The translations under genes and the position numbers were made by a program. From positions 62,001 to 126,000 of the forward strand of contig NZ_FUYF01000004.1 in the NCBI RefSeq assembly GCF_900167555.1: DNA of 64,000 bases. The letters are read 5' to 3'. Positions 1 through 8,283 of the stretch are shown in pieces (the stretch's first letter is position 1; each line of letters starts with the position of its first letter). This DNA is from Gemmiger formicilis (GTDB lineage: Bacteria > Bacillota > Clostridia > Oscillospirales > Ruminococcaceae). Under the pieces are notes generated by a model. The model searched no databases, was not told where the DNA came from, and saw only the letters and a list, made by a program, of their open reading frames with translations.

Positions 1-684
1 GTCGGTTTTCAGAATCGGCGTTACGGCGCTGCCCGAAATGCGGGTGCCGCGGTCATTGATGTGCCACAGCTTCATGCGGGTTCCCAGACGCTGCATCCAC
101 GCAAGCGCATTCGCGCCGCCCTCGGTGAACCAGTAGCTGTCAAACTCAAAGTTGACGAACTGCGGGTCGGTCTCCTCCAGCAAAATATCGTAGGCACGCT
201 TTTCGGCGTTCACATGGCGCAGCTCGCAGTTGTGGTTGTGGTACAAAAGCTCCACGCCCTCGGCCTTCAGCGCCGCGCCCGCCTTGTTCAGCCGTGCGGC
301 AAGGTCGTGCATCGTGGCTTCATCGCCGTAGTCAAAGCGATACATACCTGTGATGACAACATACTTCGTGCCAAAGCTCTTGGCTTCGTCGGCCACGGCC
401 TTGGCGTCGCGTTCCAGACTGCCCAAATCGGTGTGTAGGCTGACGACTTGCAGCCCCGCTTCTTTGACCAAAGCGTGCCAGTCGAGGTTGCCGCCCTTGC
501 CCACGGGCATGCCCGCCGCCTTGGTCAGCAGCCGCACCATAAAGCCGATGGGGTGGATCATAAACCCGCACAGCTCAATACCGTCATAGCCTGCGGCCTT
601 CATGGCGGCCAGCGTCTGCCGTGCCTCGTTTTCGTTGCTTAAAACGGTTCCCAGCATAAATTGCTGGACAGCTTTTATGGGCAT
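1..684 (-). CDS. Sugar phosphate isomerase/epimerase (TIM-barrel, AP-endonuclease-2 superfamily), partial
   Basis: The frame starts at ATG 684 and runs off the left edge, so about 228 N-terminal residues are seen and the C terminus is missing. The protein opens MPIKAVQQFMLGTVL and carries AGYDGIELCG, LHTDLG, YHNHNCE and VNFEFDSYW, the usual strand-end metal and substrate motifs of xylose-isomerase-like TIM barrels (His-x-His, Glu, Asp). Family members isomerise or epimerise sugars or inositol derivatives. It begins 3 bases after the GH43 stop and is the last visible gene of the symporter-GH2-GH43 operon, so it probably handles the released sugar. The exact substrate cannot be told. Confidence 0.85.
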   Translation of the reverse strand, partial: MPIKAVQQFMLGTVLSNENEARQTLAAMKAAGYDGIELCGFMIHPIGFMVRLLTKAAGMPVGKGGNLDWHALVKEAGLQVVSLHTDLGSLERDAKAVADEAKSFGTKYVVITGMYRFDYGDEATMHDLAARLNKAGAALKAEGVELLYHNHNCELRHVNAEKRAYDILLEETDPQFVNFEFDSYWFTEGGANALAWMQRLGTRMKLWHINDRGTRISGSAVTPILKTD

Positions 685-687
685 GGT

Positions 688-2499
688 TCAGCCCTCCATC
701 TTGATAATTTTTCCCGTTGTGATGCCGTTTTCGTTGAAGCTGTCCACGCAGACGTAATAGGTCTGCCCGGACATCAGCGTGGAAAGCGTGACCTCATCGG
801 CACCATAGACAAGCCAGCTCTGGTACAGCTTATCCGGTGCAATGCCGTAGCGCACATTGCACCCCTGCGCGTTCTCGATGTGCTGCCAGCTGATTTTGCC
901 GTCCAGCGCATCCACGCGCACGGCTTTTGCGTCGGCCTGGGCGGGGCAAGCGCCCTCGCCGTTGCCGAACACACGCAGCCCGCTAATGCGCAAAGCCTGC
1001 CCGTAGGGCAACTCGCCGCCCGTCACGCGGATATACCGCGCACGGATGCCGTCGGCATACTCATAATAGCCGTTTGAGCATTCGCGGGCGACATCCTCGC
1101 GCAGTATCCACACCTTGCCGTCCAAGCTGGTTTCCACGGTGTAATGCGAAATCTGCGGGCGGGTTTCGATGTGGCGGGTCTTGCGGTCATCGCCATAGCT
1201 GTCAGCAGGGAAGTCCACCGCCAGCGCTTCGTCCGCCATATTGACCTGAAGCGCCCGCACATCGCAGCCGCGGCCTAAATCCACACACAGCCACTCGCCG
1301 GGCTGGTCGCTGCCCGCGCTCCACCAGCGGCGGCAATCCTCGTCCACGGCATTCACCGGGTCGCTGCCCTCGGCGGTGGAGGATGCCGTCACGGTCTTGC
1401 GGTAGCTGAGCAGCATCCACTTGGGCTGCTGGCTGGCGGCGTCAAATTTGCCTGTCGGGATTTCATGCGGGTAGTCGGCAAAATTCTGGTTGCAGTAGAG
1501 CAAGCTGTCCTTGTCAAACCTGGCAGGGAACAGCCCCACGCGGCGCTCAAAGTCGTGGTTGACCGAAATGCGCATCGTGGATGCGTGCCAGTAGTTGCCG
1601 TACTTGTCGGCGATGGTGCTGCCGTGTCCGGCACCCGTCATAAACCCGCCCGGCTTGGCGGAAAACGGGTTGGACGCCTGCAGCGTGAACGGTCCCAGCG
1701 GGGACTTGGATGTGTACACGCCGTCGGCGTAGGTATTGTACTGGGTGCCGGGGCAGGCGTATTGCAGATAATACGTACCGTTGTGCTTTGTCATAAACGC
1801 GCCCTCGATATAGGGCTTGCCGACGGCGTTGAACATGGCGGTCAGCACTTCGGCGTTCAGTCCCGGTATCTGCGCCATCTGGGGCGGCAGCTCCAGCTTG
1901 CCGGTTGCCTCGTTATAGAACGGCTTCATGGATTTGTACAGCACACTGCTCTCTTTATCCACGATCCCGTTGTTACCGGGGCGCTCATAGCCCAGTTCTT
2001 CTTCGCGACCAAAGATCAGTTCTTTTTTCTCGCCGATGGGTGTCATGGTTTCGGGGTCAAGCTCCACGCCCCAGATAGGGGACATGTTGGAGCAGCCCCA
2101 GTAGAAATAGACGCGGCCATCATCGTCCCAGAACATATCCGGGTCCCAAAAGTCGAACGGAGCGCTGACCTCGGTAAACGGCTCGGTCAGCGGGTCCGCC
2201 GTGCGCAGAATGGGGCAATTGCGCCCCTTGCGGCTGGCAGAAAAATAGAGATACTCGCCGACCTGACGCACATCGGGGGCGTAGTCGTAAATGAGCAAAT
2301 CGGGGTCGGCGTGGAAATCCCAATGCAGCAGATCGTCCGAGTACCAGAACCCTGCCGACATCGAAACAAACAGGTAGTATTTACCTTTGAAGTACACCAG
2401 TGTCGGGTCAGCGCCCTCGCGGAAACCGGCGATGCGCTCACCCTCCTTCATATGCTGGTAGCGGTAGCCCAGATCCAAAGGGTTGCAGTAGGTTTTCAT
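688..2499 (-). CDS. GH43-type glycoside hydrolase with C-terminal F5/8 (CBM32-like) and Fn3-like domains
   Basis: The protein has 603 residues from ATG 2499. An in-frame upstream ATG is rejected because AAGGATG lies just upstream of 2499 and the chosen start gives the typical MKTYCNPLDLG opening. Residues 25-330 form the five-bladed propeller: ADPTLVY near residue 31 (catalytic base Asp), WDPDMFWDDDGRVYFYWG (pKa-modulating Asp) and YIEGAFM (catalytic acid Glu). Residues about 370-510 resemble an F5/8 type C domain (WWSAGSDQPGEWLCVDLG), followed by a fibronectin-like tail. No signal peptide is seen, so it is likely cytoplasmic and acts on imported oligosaccharides such as xylo- or arabino-oligomers. 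The substrate is inference. Confidence 0.88.
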   Translation of the reverse strand: MKTYCNPLDLGYRYQHMKEGERIAGFREGADPTLVYFKGKYYLFVSMSAGFWYSDDLLHWDFHADPDLLIYDYAPDVRQVGEYLYFSASRKGRNCPILRTADPLTEPFTEVSAPFDFWDPDMFWDDDGRVYFYWGCSNMSPIWGVELDPETMTPIGEKKELIFGREEELGYERPGNNGIVDKESSVLYKSMKPFYNEATGKLELPPQMAQIPGLNAEVLTAMFNAVGKPYIEGAFMTKHNGTYYLQYACPGTQYNTYADGVYTSKSPLGPFTLQASNPFSAKPGGFMTGAGHGSTIADKYGNYWHASTMRISVNHDFERRVGLFPARFDKDSLLYCNQNFADYPHEIPTGKFDAASQQPKWMLLSYRKTVTASSTAEGSDPVNAVDEDCRRWWSAGSDQPGEWLCVDLGRGCDVRALQVNMADEALAVDFPADSYGDDRKTRHIETRPQISHYTVETSLDGKVWILREDVARECSNGYYEYADGIRARYIRVTGGELPYGQALRISGLRVFGNGEGACPAQADAKAVRVDALDGKISWQHIENAQGCNVRYGIAPDKLYQSWLVYGADEVTLSTLMSGQTYYVCVDSFNENGITTGKIIKMEG

Positions 2500-2503
2500 C
2501 GTA

Positions 2504-4693
2504 TTACACATCCTTTTTGATGCCCTGCAAAACACGGTTCAGCTGTTTGATGCTCTCGGCATCTGCACCGGCCTGCTTGAGCATTCCCTCCACGGTCATG
2601 CGCTGCATGGCGCGCTCCATCATGGCAACCAGCGCGGGGTTGTCCTTGACGGCGGCGGCGACATCACCGCGGGCAGCAGCCGCCTTGTCGGTAATGGCCT
2701 TCAAAACAGGGCCCACCTTGGCATCTGCCATGGCAGCGGCCATATTGTCCTTGACGCTCCAGCAGGTTTCGTCCAGCTCACCGTCAAACCAGTTGTTCAC
2801 GACCTGACGGTTGGACATAGCGTAAGCGAGGTTCGGCTCGGCAGCCTTGTTGACCAGAATCACGCTGGAATACGCCCCCGCGCGGGCCTCAATGCTGTGC
2901 TTGCCGGTGATGGGCACATTGAAAACAAACACTTTGTCGCCTTTTTTCGTTTCGACCAGGTGTCCGTCCTTGTACAGCGAAACCTCCGGCAGGTTGGAGT
3001 ATACTCTGACCTCGGTCACATCCTCCGTGCGGTCCACATAGCGGCTGCCGCAGGTATGTACAAAGGGCTGCTTGCTCCAGTAGGCCTTGTACAGGTAGAA
3101 GGCGTCCTTCTTGATTTTGCGGTCAAAGGTGACAAGTCCCTTTTGGTTCTCGCCGTTTTTGCCGCCCTCGTCGCGCCCGTCGGCGGCAAAGTCGAACATA
3201 TTCCAGACATGGGTCGCCCACAGCCACGGGCGGTCAGCAATCATTTTTGCCATGTGCTCGTGATAGACGCACTGGTAGGTTTCGGTATAGTCGCCCTTTT
3301 CGGGGTGGGCGCTCTGATAGGCGGGGTTGGCGTCCGCGCCGTACTCCGAAAAACCGATGCAGCGGTCTGGGTATTTGGCGTGGTAGGTATCAAAAAAGTC
3401 ATCGTTCTGGTCGAGCTCGCCCAGGTACCAGCCAAAATACAGATTGTAGCTGTTCACATCGGGAATTTCCAGAATCGGGCTGGTGATTTCCAGCATAAAG
3501 ACGTTCGCCATCGTGGTCGGACGGGTCGGGTCAAGGCGGTGCGCCAGTTCGTTCAAGGCGCGGTGGTTTTCCAGCAGCTCCTCATTGACAGCCGACGCAG
3601 CGGTAATTTCGTTGGACAGTCCCCAAACAGCAATGCAGGGGTGGTTGTAGTTCTGGACGATGAGTTCTTCCATCTGGGTCAGCGTGTTGGCGCGCCCGTT
3701 GTGCATGTGCATCGTGATGTAGGGGATTTCCGCCCAAATCACGACACCCTTTTCGTCGCATAGATCATAGAACGCCTGCGCGTGCTGGTAGTGGGCAAGG
3801 CGAATGGTGTTGGCGCCCATTTCAAGGATCAGCGCCATGTCCTCCTCCATCATCTCTTTGGTGATGGCCACACCCGCGCCCTTGCGGTCCTGATGGCGGG
3901 AGACACCACGCAGGGGATAGGAGCGCCCGTTCAGGATAAAGCCCTTCTGCGGGTCAATTTCAAACTTGCGGCAGCCGAAGCGGGCGGTCTCGGTCTCGCC
4001 ATTGTCCAGCCGCGCAGTCACGGTGTAGAGATACGGGTCATCAAGACCGTCCCACAGGCGGGCATGCTCCAGCGTGAACACGGCTCTGGCGGTGCCGTCC
4101 TTGACGGCAACGCTCGTCTGCTGGCCATCCAGTGTGAAGGTGACACTTTCGGCACCCACCACAGCGGCCTCCACCGTCACTTCACAGCGGCGGGCGTTGA
4201 GGTCCGTGACAATCGGCGTGACCCTGACAGGCACCGCGCCGTTTTCAGCAAGGGCAAAATGAGCAGCGGGCACAACATGCAGCGTTACATCGCGGTAAAT
4301 ACCGCCGTAGAAGGTGAAATCGGCCTTCTGCGGGTAGACGGTGTCGTTGTCGCAGTTGTCCACATTCACGCGCAGCAGGTTGCTGCCGTTGCGCAGCGCA
4401 TCGGTAATGTCCACGCAAAATGCAGAATAGCCGCCCTTATGCTCAGCGAGCTTTTGCTCGTTCAGATAGACCTCGGCGGTCATGGCAACGGCGTCAAACT
4501 GCAAAACGGCGCGTCCGTTTTCCGGCAGGACGATGTCAGGCAGCACGGTGGTGTAGCAGCAGGTGCCGCGGTAGTAGTCATTGCCACCGTCCTGCCCGTC
4601 GATGGCGTTCCAGGTGTGGGGCAGGGTGACGGGTTCGTCGTGTCCTTCTTTGGAAAAAATCCAGTTCTTGTTCAAAAGAATTGTCTTGCTCAT
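2504..4693 (-). CDS. GH2 family glycoside hydrolase (beta-galactosidase-like)
   Basis: The protein has 729 residues from ATG 4693, preceded by TAAGGAGTC. The N-terminal jelly-roll sugar-binding domain (residues 10-165) includes LPHTWNAIDGQDGGNDYYRG. An immunoglobulin-like domain follows, then a TIM barrel with HYQHAQAFYDLCDEKG, the acid/base motif VWGLSNEI and the nucleophile motif GFSEYG. The C-terminal 100 residues are an extra Ala-rich helical tail. The family cleaves beta-galactosides, beta-glucuronides or beta-mannosides. No signal peptide is seen. It lies 4 bases upstream of GH43 in transcription order and 78 bases after the symporter, with a hairpin between. It likely works inside the cell on sugars taken up by the symporter. 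Confidence 0.92.
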   Translation of the reverse strand: MSKTILLNKNWIFSKEGHDEPVTLPHTWNAIDGQDGGNDYYRGTCCYTTVLPDIVLPENGRAVLQFDAVAMTAEVYLNEQKLAEHKGGYSAFCVDITDALRNGSNLLRVNVDNCDNDTVYPQKADFTFYGGIYRDVTLHVVPAAHFALAENGAVPVRVTPIVTDLNARRCEVTVEAAVVGAESVTFTLDGQQTSVAVKDGTARAVFTLEHARLWDGLDDPYLYTVTARLDNGETETARFGCRKFEIDPQKGFILNGRSYPLRGVSRHQDRKGAGVAITKEMMEEDMALILEMGANTIRLAHYQHAQAFYDLCDEKGVVIWAEIPYITMHMHNGRANTLTQMEELIVQNYNHPCIAVWGLSNEITAASAVNEELLENHRALNELAHRLDPTRPTTMANVFMLEITSPILEIPDVNSYNLYFGWYLGELDQNDDFFDTYHAKYPDRCIGFSEYGADANPAYQSAHPEKGDYTETYQCVYHEHMAKMIADRPWLWATHVWNMFDFAADGRDEGGKNGENQKGLVTFDRKIKKDAFYLYKAYWSKQPFVHTCGSRYVDRTEDVTEVRVYSNLPEVSLYKDGHLVETKKGDKVFVFNVPITGKHSIEARAGAYSSVILVNKAAEPNLAYAMSNRQVVNNWFDGELDETCWSVKDNMAAAMADAKVGPVLKAITDKAAAARGDVAAAVKDNPALVAMMERAMQRMTVEGMLKQAGADAESIKQLNRVLQGIKKDV

Positions 4694-4728
4694 AACATGA
4701 CTCCTTATGTGTGGATTTAACTTCAAAG

Positions 4729-4757
4729 AGCCGAAAGGGCTGCAAACCCTTTCGGCT
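4729..4757 (-). other. Intercistronic hairpin between symporter and GH2 genes
   Basis: A perfect 11-bp stem, AGCCGAAAGGG with CCCTTTCGGCT around a 7-base loop, sits between the symporter stop and the GH2 start. In the leftward direction no T-run follows, so it is more likely an mRNA-processing or stability hairpin than a full terminator. It could lower expression of the hydrolases relative to the transporter. Confidence 0.5.
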
Positions 4758-4771
4758 TTTGTGGGATGGGC

Positions 4772-6259
4772 TTACTGAAGCTGCTCTTTATAGAACTCGG
4801 ACTGCGCAGCGGCCTTCTTCTCGGCAATGCGCTTTTGGACGTTGACCATTTCCTCCTTGGTCAGCGGGCATTCGCGCATGGCAATCAAGGTGATGACCCA
4901 GCCGATGAGCGGCAGACCGAACTTGAGTGCCATGGTCATCCAGAAGATGGCCGGGGTGGAAGGATCCGTGGGCTGGGGCATCGTGGTGGTGTAGCCCAGC
5001 AGCGCCACAGCGCCGGTAGCGATCACAGCGGCAAAAGAGGTGATGAGCTTATCGACCAGGCTGTAGGTGCCGGAGACAACGGCGGGAATATAACGCCCGC
5101 TGCGGTCCAGCTCAAAGTCGATGGCATCCGCCATGTACGAGGTGTTGGAGGTGGTGATGCACATATTGGAGCCGTTCTGCAGAAGGCTCAGCACCACATA
5201 GATGATCATGGCCGGGCTGCCCATGACGCCGATCTGCTTGGGGTCAATGACAATGAAGAACACGACCAGAACGGCGGTGATGACCATGCTGATGCAGGTG
5301 AAGCTGACAATGCCCTTTTTGCTGCCGTGCTTGCCGACATACTTGGCACCGAACGCTGCAAAGAAGATGGACGGGATCATGCTGATAACAGTCAAAATCG
5401 TGGCAAGACCCATATTGCCAATCAAAATACCATTGAGAAGCGTGCCGATGATGGCCTGACTGCCGACCTGCTGGGCCAGCTTATCAGAAGCATTGGAGGC
5501 AATGTAGCACTGCAGGGGCTTGTTGTGCTTGAGAACCTCGACAACATCCGCCATCTTCAGCGGCTCGGATTTCTTGGTGCCGACAAAGTTCTCAGGCTTG
5601 TCGAAAGAGGAAACACCGAGGCAGACCAGCAGGGTGCCGATGGCGGCAACGATCAGGGTGATATTGCAGGCGGCGGTCAGAAATGCCTGGTTGTAGGTGC
5701 CGCCGCACTTGGGCAGCAGCACAACATTCAGAACCATGGACATAGCCATGGGAACCATGTAGTTGAATACCGTGGTCCAGACGCCGATGGTCGGGCGCTG
5801 GCGCGGATCATTCGTCATGATGGCGGGAATGGTCTGCGCAGTCATATTGGTGATGGTGTAGCCGATGATGTAAACAATGTACAGCAGGGCAAACACCGGC
5901 AGGCCCAGCCCTTTGGACGAGAAGCCGGTGAACATTCCGTAAAGGGCGAGCGCCTCGATCAGGAAGCCGGCAACCATCAGGATGCGCAGCTTGCCGAACT
6001 TGGTGTTGACGCGGTCATAGACAAAGGCAAGCAGGGGATCGGTGATGCCGTCCAGAATACGGGAGCAGGTCAGAATAATGCCAACGGCAGCGGTCGTGAT
6101 GCCGTAGCCGATGCTGGCGGAATAACTCGCCATGCCAATGAGGGAATAGACGCTCATACCGACAAGACCGTTGCAGGCATAGCAGATGATTTGCCAAAGC
6201 TTGGCGCGGCGGTATTGTACGCCGTCAACTTCTGAAGCAGTGGGTTTCTTTTTGAACAT
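4772..6259 (-). CDS. GPH-family (MelB/XynP-like) sugar:cation symporter, MFS superfamily
   Basis: The protein has 495 residues with about 12 hydrophobic segments. It opens VQYRRAKLWQIICYACNGLVG and has the early GPH signature ITDPLLAFVYDR, plus a central basic loop (GKHGSKKG) and a cytoplasmic Lys/Glu-rich C terminus. ATG 6259 is preceded by TAGGAGGAAAACAAA. The family imports melibiose, xylosides, glucuronides and similar sugars with Na+ or H+. It is the first gene of the leftward operon with GH2, GH43 and the isomerase, so it likely brings in the oligosaccharide these enzymes split. Confidence 0.9.
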   Translation of the reverse strand: MFKKKPTASEVDGVQYRRAKLWQIICYACNGLVGMSVYSLIGMASYSASIGYGITTAAVGIILTCSRILDGITDPLLAFVYDRVNTKFGKLRILMVAGFLIEALALYGMFTGFSSKGLGLPVFALLYIVYIIGYTITNMTAQTIPAIMTNDPRQRPTIGVWTTVFNYMVPMAMSMVLNVVLLPKCGGTYNQAFLTAACNITLIVAAIGTLLVCLGVSSFDKPENFVGTKKSEPLKMADVVEVLKHNKPLQCYIASNASDKLAQQVGSQAIIGTLLNGILIGNMGLATILTVISMIPSIFFAAFGAKYVGKHGSKKGIVSFTCISMVITAVLVVFFIVIDPKQIGVMGSPAMIIYVVLSLLQNGSNMCITTSNTSYMADAIDFELDRSGRYIPAVVSGTYSLVDKLITSFAAVIATGAVALLGYTTTMPQPTDPSTPAIFWMTMALKFGLPLIGWVITLIAMRECPLTKEEMVNVQKRIAEKKAAAQSEFYKEQLQ

Positions 6260-6306
6260 TTTGTTTTCCTCCTAAAAATTCCGCGGTGGTTTTTCTCACT
6301 GACACC

Positions 6307-6341
6307 ACTATACCAGAAGCAAAACGGCAGCAGGGGATAAA
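6307..6341 (-). promoter_or_regulatory. Promoter of the symporter operon with extended -10 and shared upstream box
   Basis: On the minus strand TGG-TATAGT (6315 to 6307) is an extended -10. Upstream, at 6330-6341, is TTTATCCCCTGC (minus-strand reading) in place of a recognisable -35. Nearly the same 12-mer (TTTCTCCCCTGC) sits at the same position, within one base, upstream of the GH3 gene. A weak -35 covered by a box is what an activator-dependent promoter looks like; the AraC-type protein at 8284 is the obvious candidate regulator. Confidence 0.55.
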
Positions 6342-6383
6342 AATCAGCAGATGAGGAACAAAAATTCGCGCATTATTTCAAGC

Positions 6384-6448
6384 AACACGAAATATTGTCC
6401 TGCTTTGATAAATAATACCCTCACGACTTGCGCTTGTTATGGTATGAT
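6384..6448 (+). promoter_or_regulatory. Candidate promoter region for the GH1 gene
   Basis: AACACGAAAT at 6384-6393 also occurs upstream of the GH3 gene (12044-12053, other strand). TGG-TATGAT at 6440-6448 is a possible extended -10 reading toward GH1; no convincing -35 is seen. The GH1 start lies 225 bases further on, separated from this site by a mobile 164-bp repeat. Confidence 0.35.
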
Positions 6449-6462
6449 ACAGGTACAGAAGT

Positions 6463-6626
6463 CAGACTGTCGAAAAACGCTTGTAGGGGCGAGCATTGCT
6501 CGCCCGTGCCCGTTTGCCTTGCAAAAAAACTGTCCCGGAAAATGCGTTGCTGCGGTAAGTTGGCGGGCGACCAATGGTCGCCCCTACGCACGCAATAAGG
6601 CAAGAATGCAATTTATTGACGGTCTG
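6463..6626 (+). repeat. 164-bp composite palindromic element, copy 1 (MITE-like, with internal REPIN)
   Basis: The element begins CAGACTGTCGAAAAA and ends with an imperfect inverted copy (TTGACGGTCTG). Inside (6483-6587) are two GTAG-headed hairpins facing each other: GGGCGAGC-ATT-GCTCGCCC, and on the other strand GGGCGACC-ATT-GGTCGCCC. It is flanked on both sides by AGAAGT (6457-6462 and 6627-6632), which looks like a target-site duplication. A second copy of equal length lies inverted at 30939-31102. Confidence 0.75.
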
Positions 6627-6672
6627 AGAAGTTTCTTGATTTGCTTTAGACAGCACAGGTAAGGAGAAAATT

Positions 6673-7974
6673 ATGCAGAAATTTGAAAAAGGTTTCTTTG
6701 TCGGCGCGGCCACTGCCGCCCATCAGGTCGAGGGCAACAACATTCATTCCGACTACTGGGCACAAGAGCAGCTGCCCCACACCAGCTTTGCTGAGCCAAG
6801 CGGCATTGCCTGCGACCATTATAATCGGTATGAGGAAGATATCCGACTGCTGGCGGATGCCGGGCTGAACGCCTATCGCTTTTCCATCGAATGGGCGCGT
6901 ATCGAGCCGGAGGAGGGCAAGTTCGACCCTGCCGAAATCGAGCATTACCGCAAGGTCATTGCCTGCTGCAAGGCGCACGGCGTGGAACCTGTTGCGACGC
7001 TGCTGCACTTCACCAGTCCCAAATGGCTGATTGCCATGGGCGGCTGGGAGGCAGAATCCACGGTCGAATACTTCAAGCGCTATGTCAGCTATGTGATGGA
7101 GCAACTGGGCAGTGAGCTGCACTACATCTGCACCATCAATGAGGCCAACATGGGCCTGCAGCTGGCGGCGATCTCCAAGCGGTTCCGCCTGATGGCAGAG
7201 CAGGCCGCCAAGGCTGCTGCCAGTGCAGGCAAATCCGCCGAAGGCAGCGTACAGGTGGGCATGAACTTCCAGAAGATGATGGAGAACATGAAGTACGCCG
7301 CCGCTGAAAACGCCGCTGTGTTCGGTACGCCGCAGCCGAAAATTTTCGTCAGCGAGCGCACGCCGGAGGGCGATCTGCTGGTTCTGCGCGCTCACGCCGC
7401 CGCGCGGGAGGCCATCAAGGCAATCTGCCCCGAGGTCAAGGTCGGTCTGACCCTCTCGCTGCATGACCTGCAGGCCCAGCCGGGCGGTGCAGCCTTTGCC
7501 GCCGCTGCGTGGGAGGAAGAGTTCACCCACTATCTTCCTTATATTAAGGAGGATGACTTCCTCGGCGTGCAGAACTACACTCGCACGCTGTACGGTGCGC
7601 AGGGGCAGTTGCCCGCACCGCAGGGGGCCGAACTGACCCAGATGGACTACGAGTTTTATCCGCAGGCATTGGAAAATGTCATCCGCAAGGTGGCTGCCGA
7701 CTTTAAGGGCGACTTGATAGTGACCGAAAACGGCATTGCTACCGCTGATGATACGCGCCGCGTGGCGTTTATCGAGGCAGCCTTGGCGGGCGTGCAGCAC
7801 TGCATCGCCGATGGTATCCCGGTCAAGGGATACTTCCACTGGAGCCTGATGGATAACTTTGAGTGGCAGAAGGGCTATGCCATGAACTTTGGCCTGATCG
7901 CCGTGAACCGCGAAACGATGGAGCGCACCCCGAAGCCCAGCCTTGCGGTGCTGGGCGGATACGCCAACGCCTAA
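6673..7974 (+). CDS. GH1 family beta-glucosidase / 6-phospho-beta-glucosidase-like
   Basis: The protein has 433 residues; ATG 6673 follows AAGGAGAAAATT. GH1 marks are visible: GFFVGAATAAHQVEG at the N terminus, YRFSIEWARIEPEEG, the acid/base motif as TINEAN (most members have NEP) and the nucleophile motif IVTENGIA, then YFHWSLMDNFEWQKGY near the C terminus. It is slightly shorter than the usual 450-480 residues. No signal peptide is seen, so it is cytoplasmic and should hydrolyse beta-linked disaccharides after import. Whether the sugar is phosphorylated cannot be decided. It stands alone on its strand, followed by a MITE and the AraC-type gene. Confidence 0.92.
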   Translation: MQKFEKGFFVGAATAAHQVEGNNIHSDYWAQEQLPHTSFAEPSGIACDHYNRYEEDIRLLADAGLNAYRFSIEWARIEPEEGKFDPAEIEHYRKVIACCKAHGVEPVATLLHFTSPKWLIAMGGWEAESTVEYFKRYVSYVMEQLGSELHYICTINEANMGLQLAAISKRFRLMAEQAAKAAASAGKSAEGSVQVGMNFQKMMENMKYAAAENAAVFGTPQPKIFVSERTPEGDLLVLRAHAAAREAIKAICPEVKVGLTLSLHDLQAQPGGAAFAAAAWEEEFTHYLPYIKEDDFLGVQNYTRTLYGAQGQLPAPQGAELTQMDYEFYPQALENVIRKVAADFKGDLIVTENGIATADDTRRVAFIEAALAGVQHCIADGIPVKGYFHWSLMDNFEWQKGYAMNFGLIAVNRETMERTPKPSLAVLGGYANA

Positions 7975-8210
7975 GGCAACACCGCATAATTCCCGCCTTA
8001 CGGCTTAAGCACCGCTCCGGCGGATCTCCGCGCCAAGAGCCGCCGCAAGCGGCGGTTGCGCTCCGAAGCGCCTCGCTGCGGCTCGGTGTGCGGCACGGCA
8101 TCTGCGTTGCCAAAATGCTCGATAATACACAAAGTATTATCTGCGCTTTTGGCTTAGCAGCTGCCGCACCTCGCTCGCCGTATCGGCACTTAGAATTATG
8201 CGGTATTGCC
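7975..8210 (+). repeat. MITE-like element, copy A (236 bp, terminal inverted repeats)
   Basis: The element begins GGCAACACCGCATAATTC directly after the GH1 stop codon and ends GAATTATGCGGTATTGCC, so the ends are near-perfect 18-bp inverted repeats. Most of its length matches 19542-19713, except for about 64 extra GC-rich bases near 8034-8090. It has no coding capacity of its own. Both full copies have the same orientation relative to the upstream gene and abut its stop codon. Confidence 0.8.
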
Positions 8211-8226
8211 ATAAGAATATCAGTGG

Positions 8227-8269
8227 TTGTCTGTACGGCAGCCACTTTTTTGTGGTATACTGGTATAAA
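8227..8269 (+). promoter_or_regulatory. Candidate promoter of the AraC-type gene
   Basis: Two overlapping extended -10 like sequences, TGG-TATACT (8253-8261) and TGG-TATAAA (8261-8269), lie 15-25 bases upstream of the start codon. TTGTCT at 8227 is too far for a normal -35. The start is weakly supported by GAGGGTGATTCG. Confidence 0.4.
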
Positions 8270-8283
8270 AAGAGGGTGATTCG

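Noticed and set aside
4729-4757. Full terminator between symporter and GH2
   Set aside because: There is no T-run after the stem in the transcribed direction, and the genes behind it lack their own promoter, so a read-through hairpin is more likely.
4766-6235. 489-codon rightward frame opposite the symporter
   Set aside because: It mirrors the symporter reading frame; the product is Asp/Gly/His-rich low complexity, typical of antisense translation of membrane-protein codons.
6351-6662. Small open frames in the GH1 leader and similar ones at 30891-31169
   Set aside because: They translate the 164-bp repeat; the same peptide-like stretches recur wherever the repeat lies, so they are repeat artefacts.
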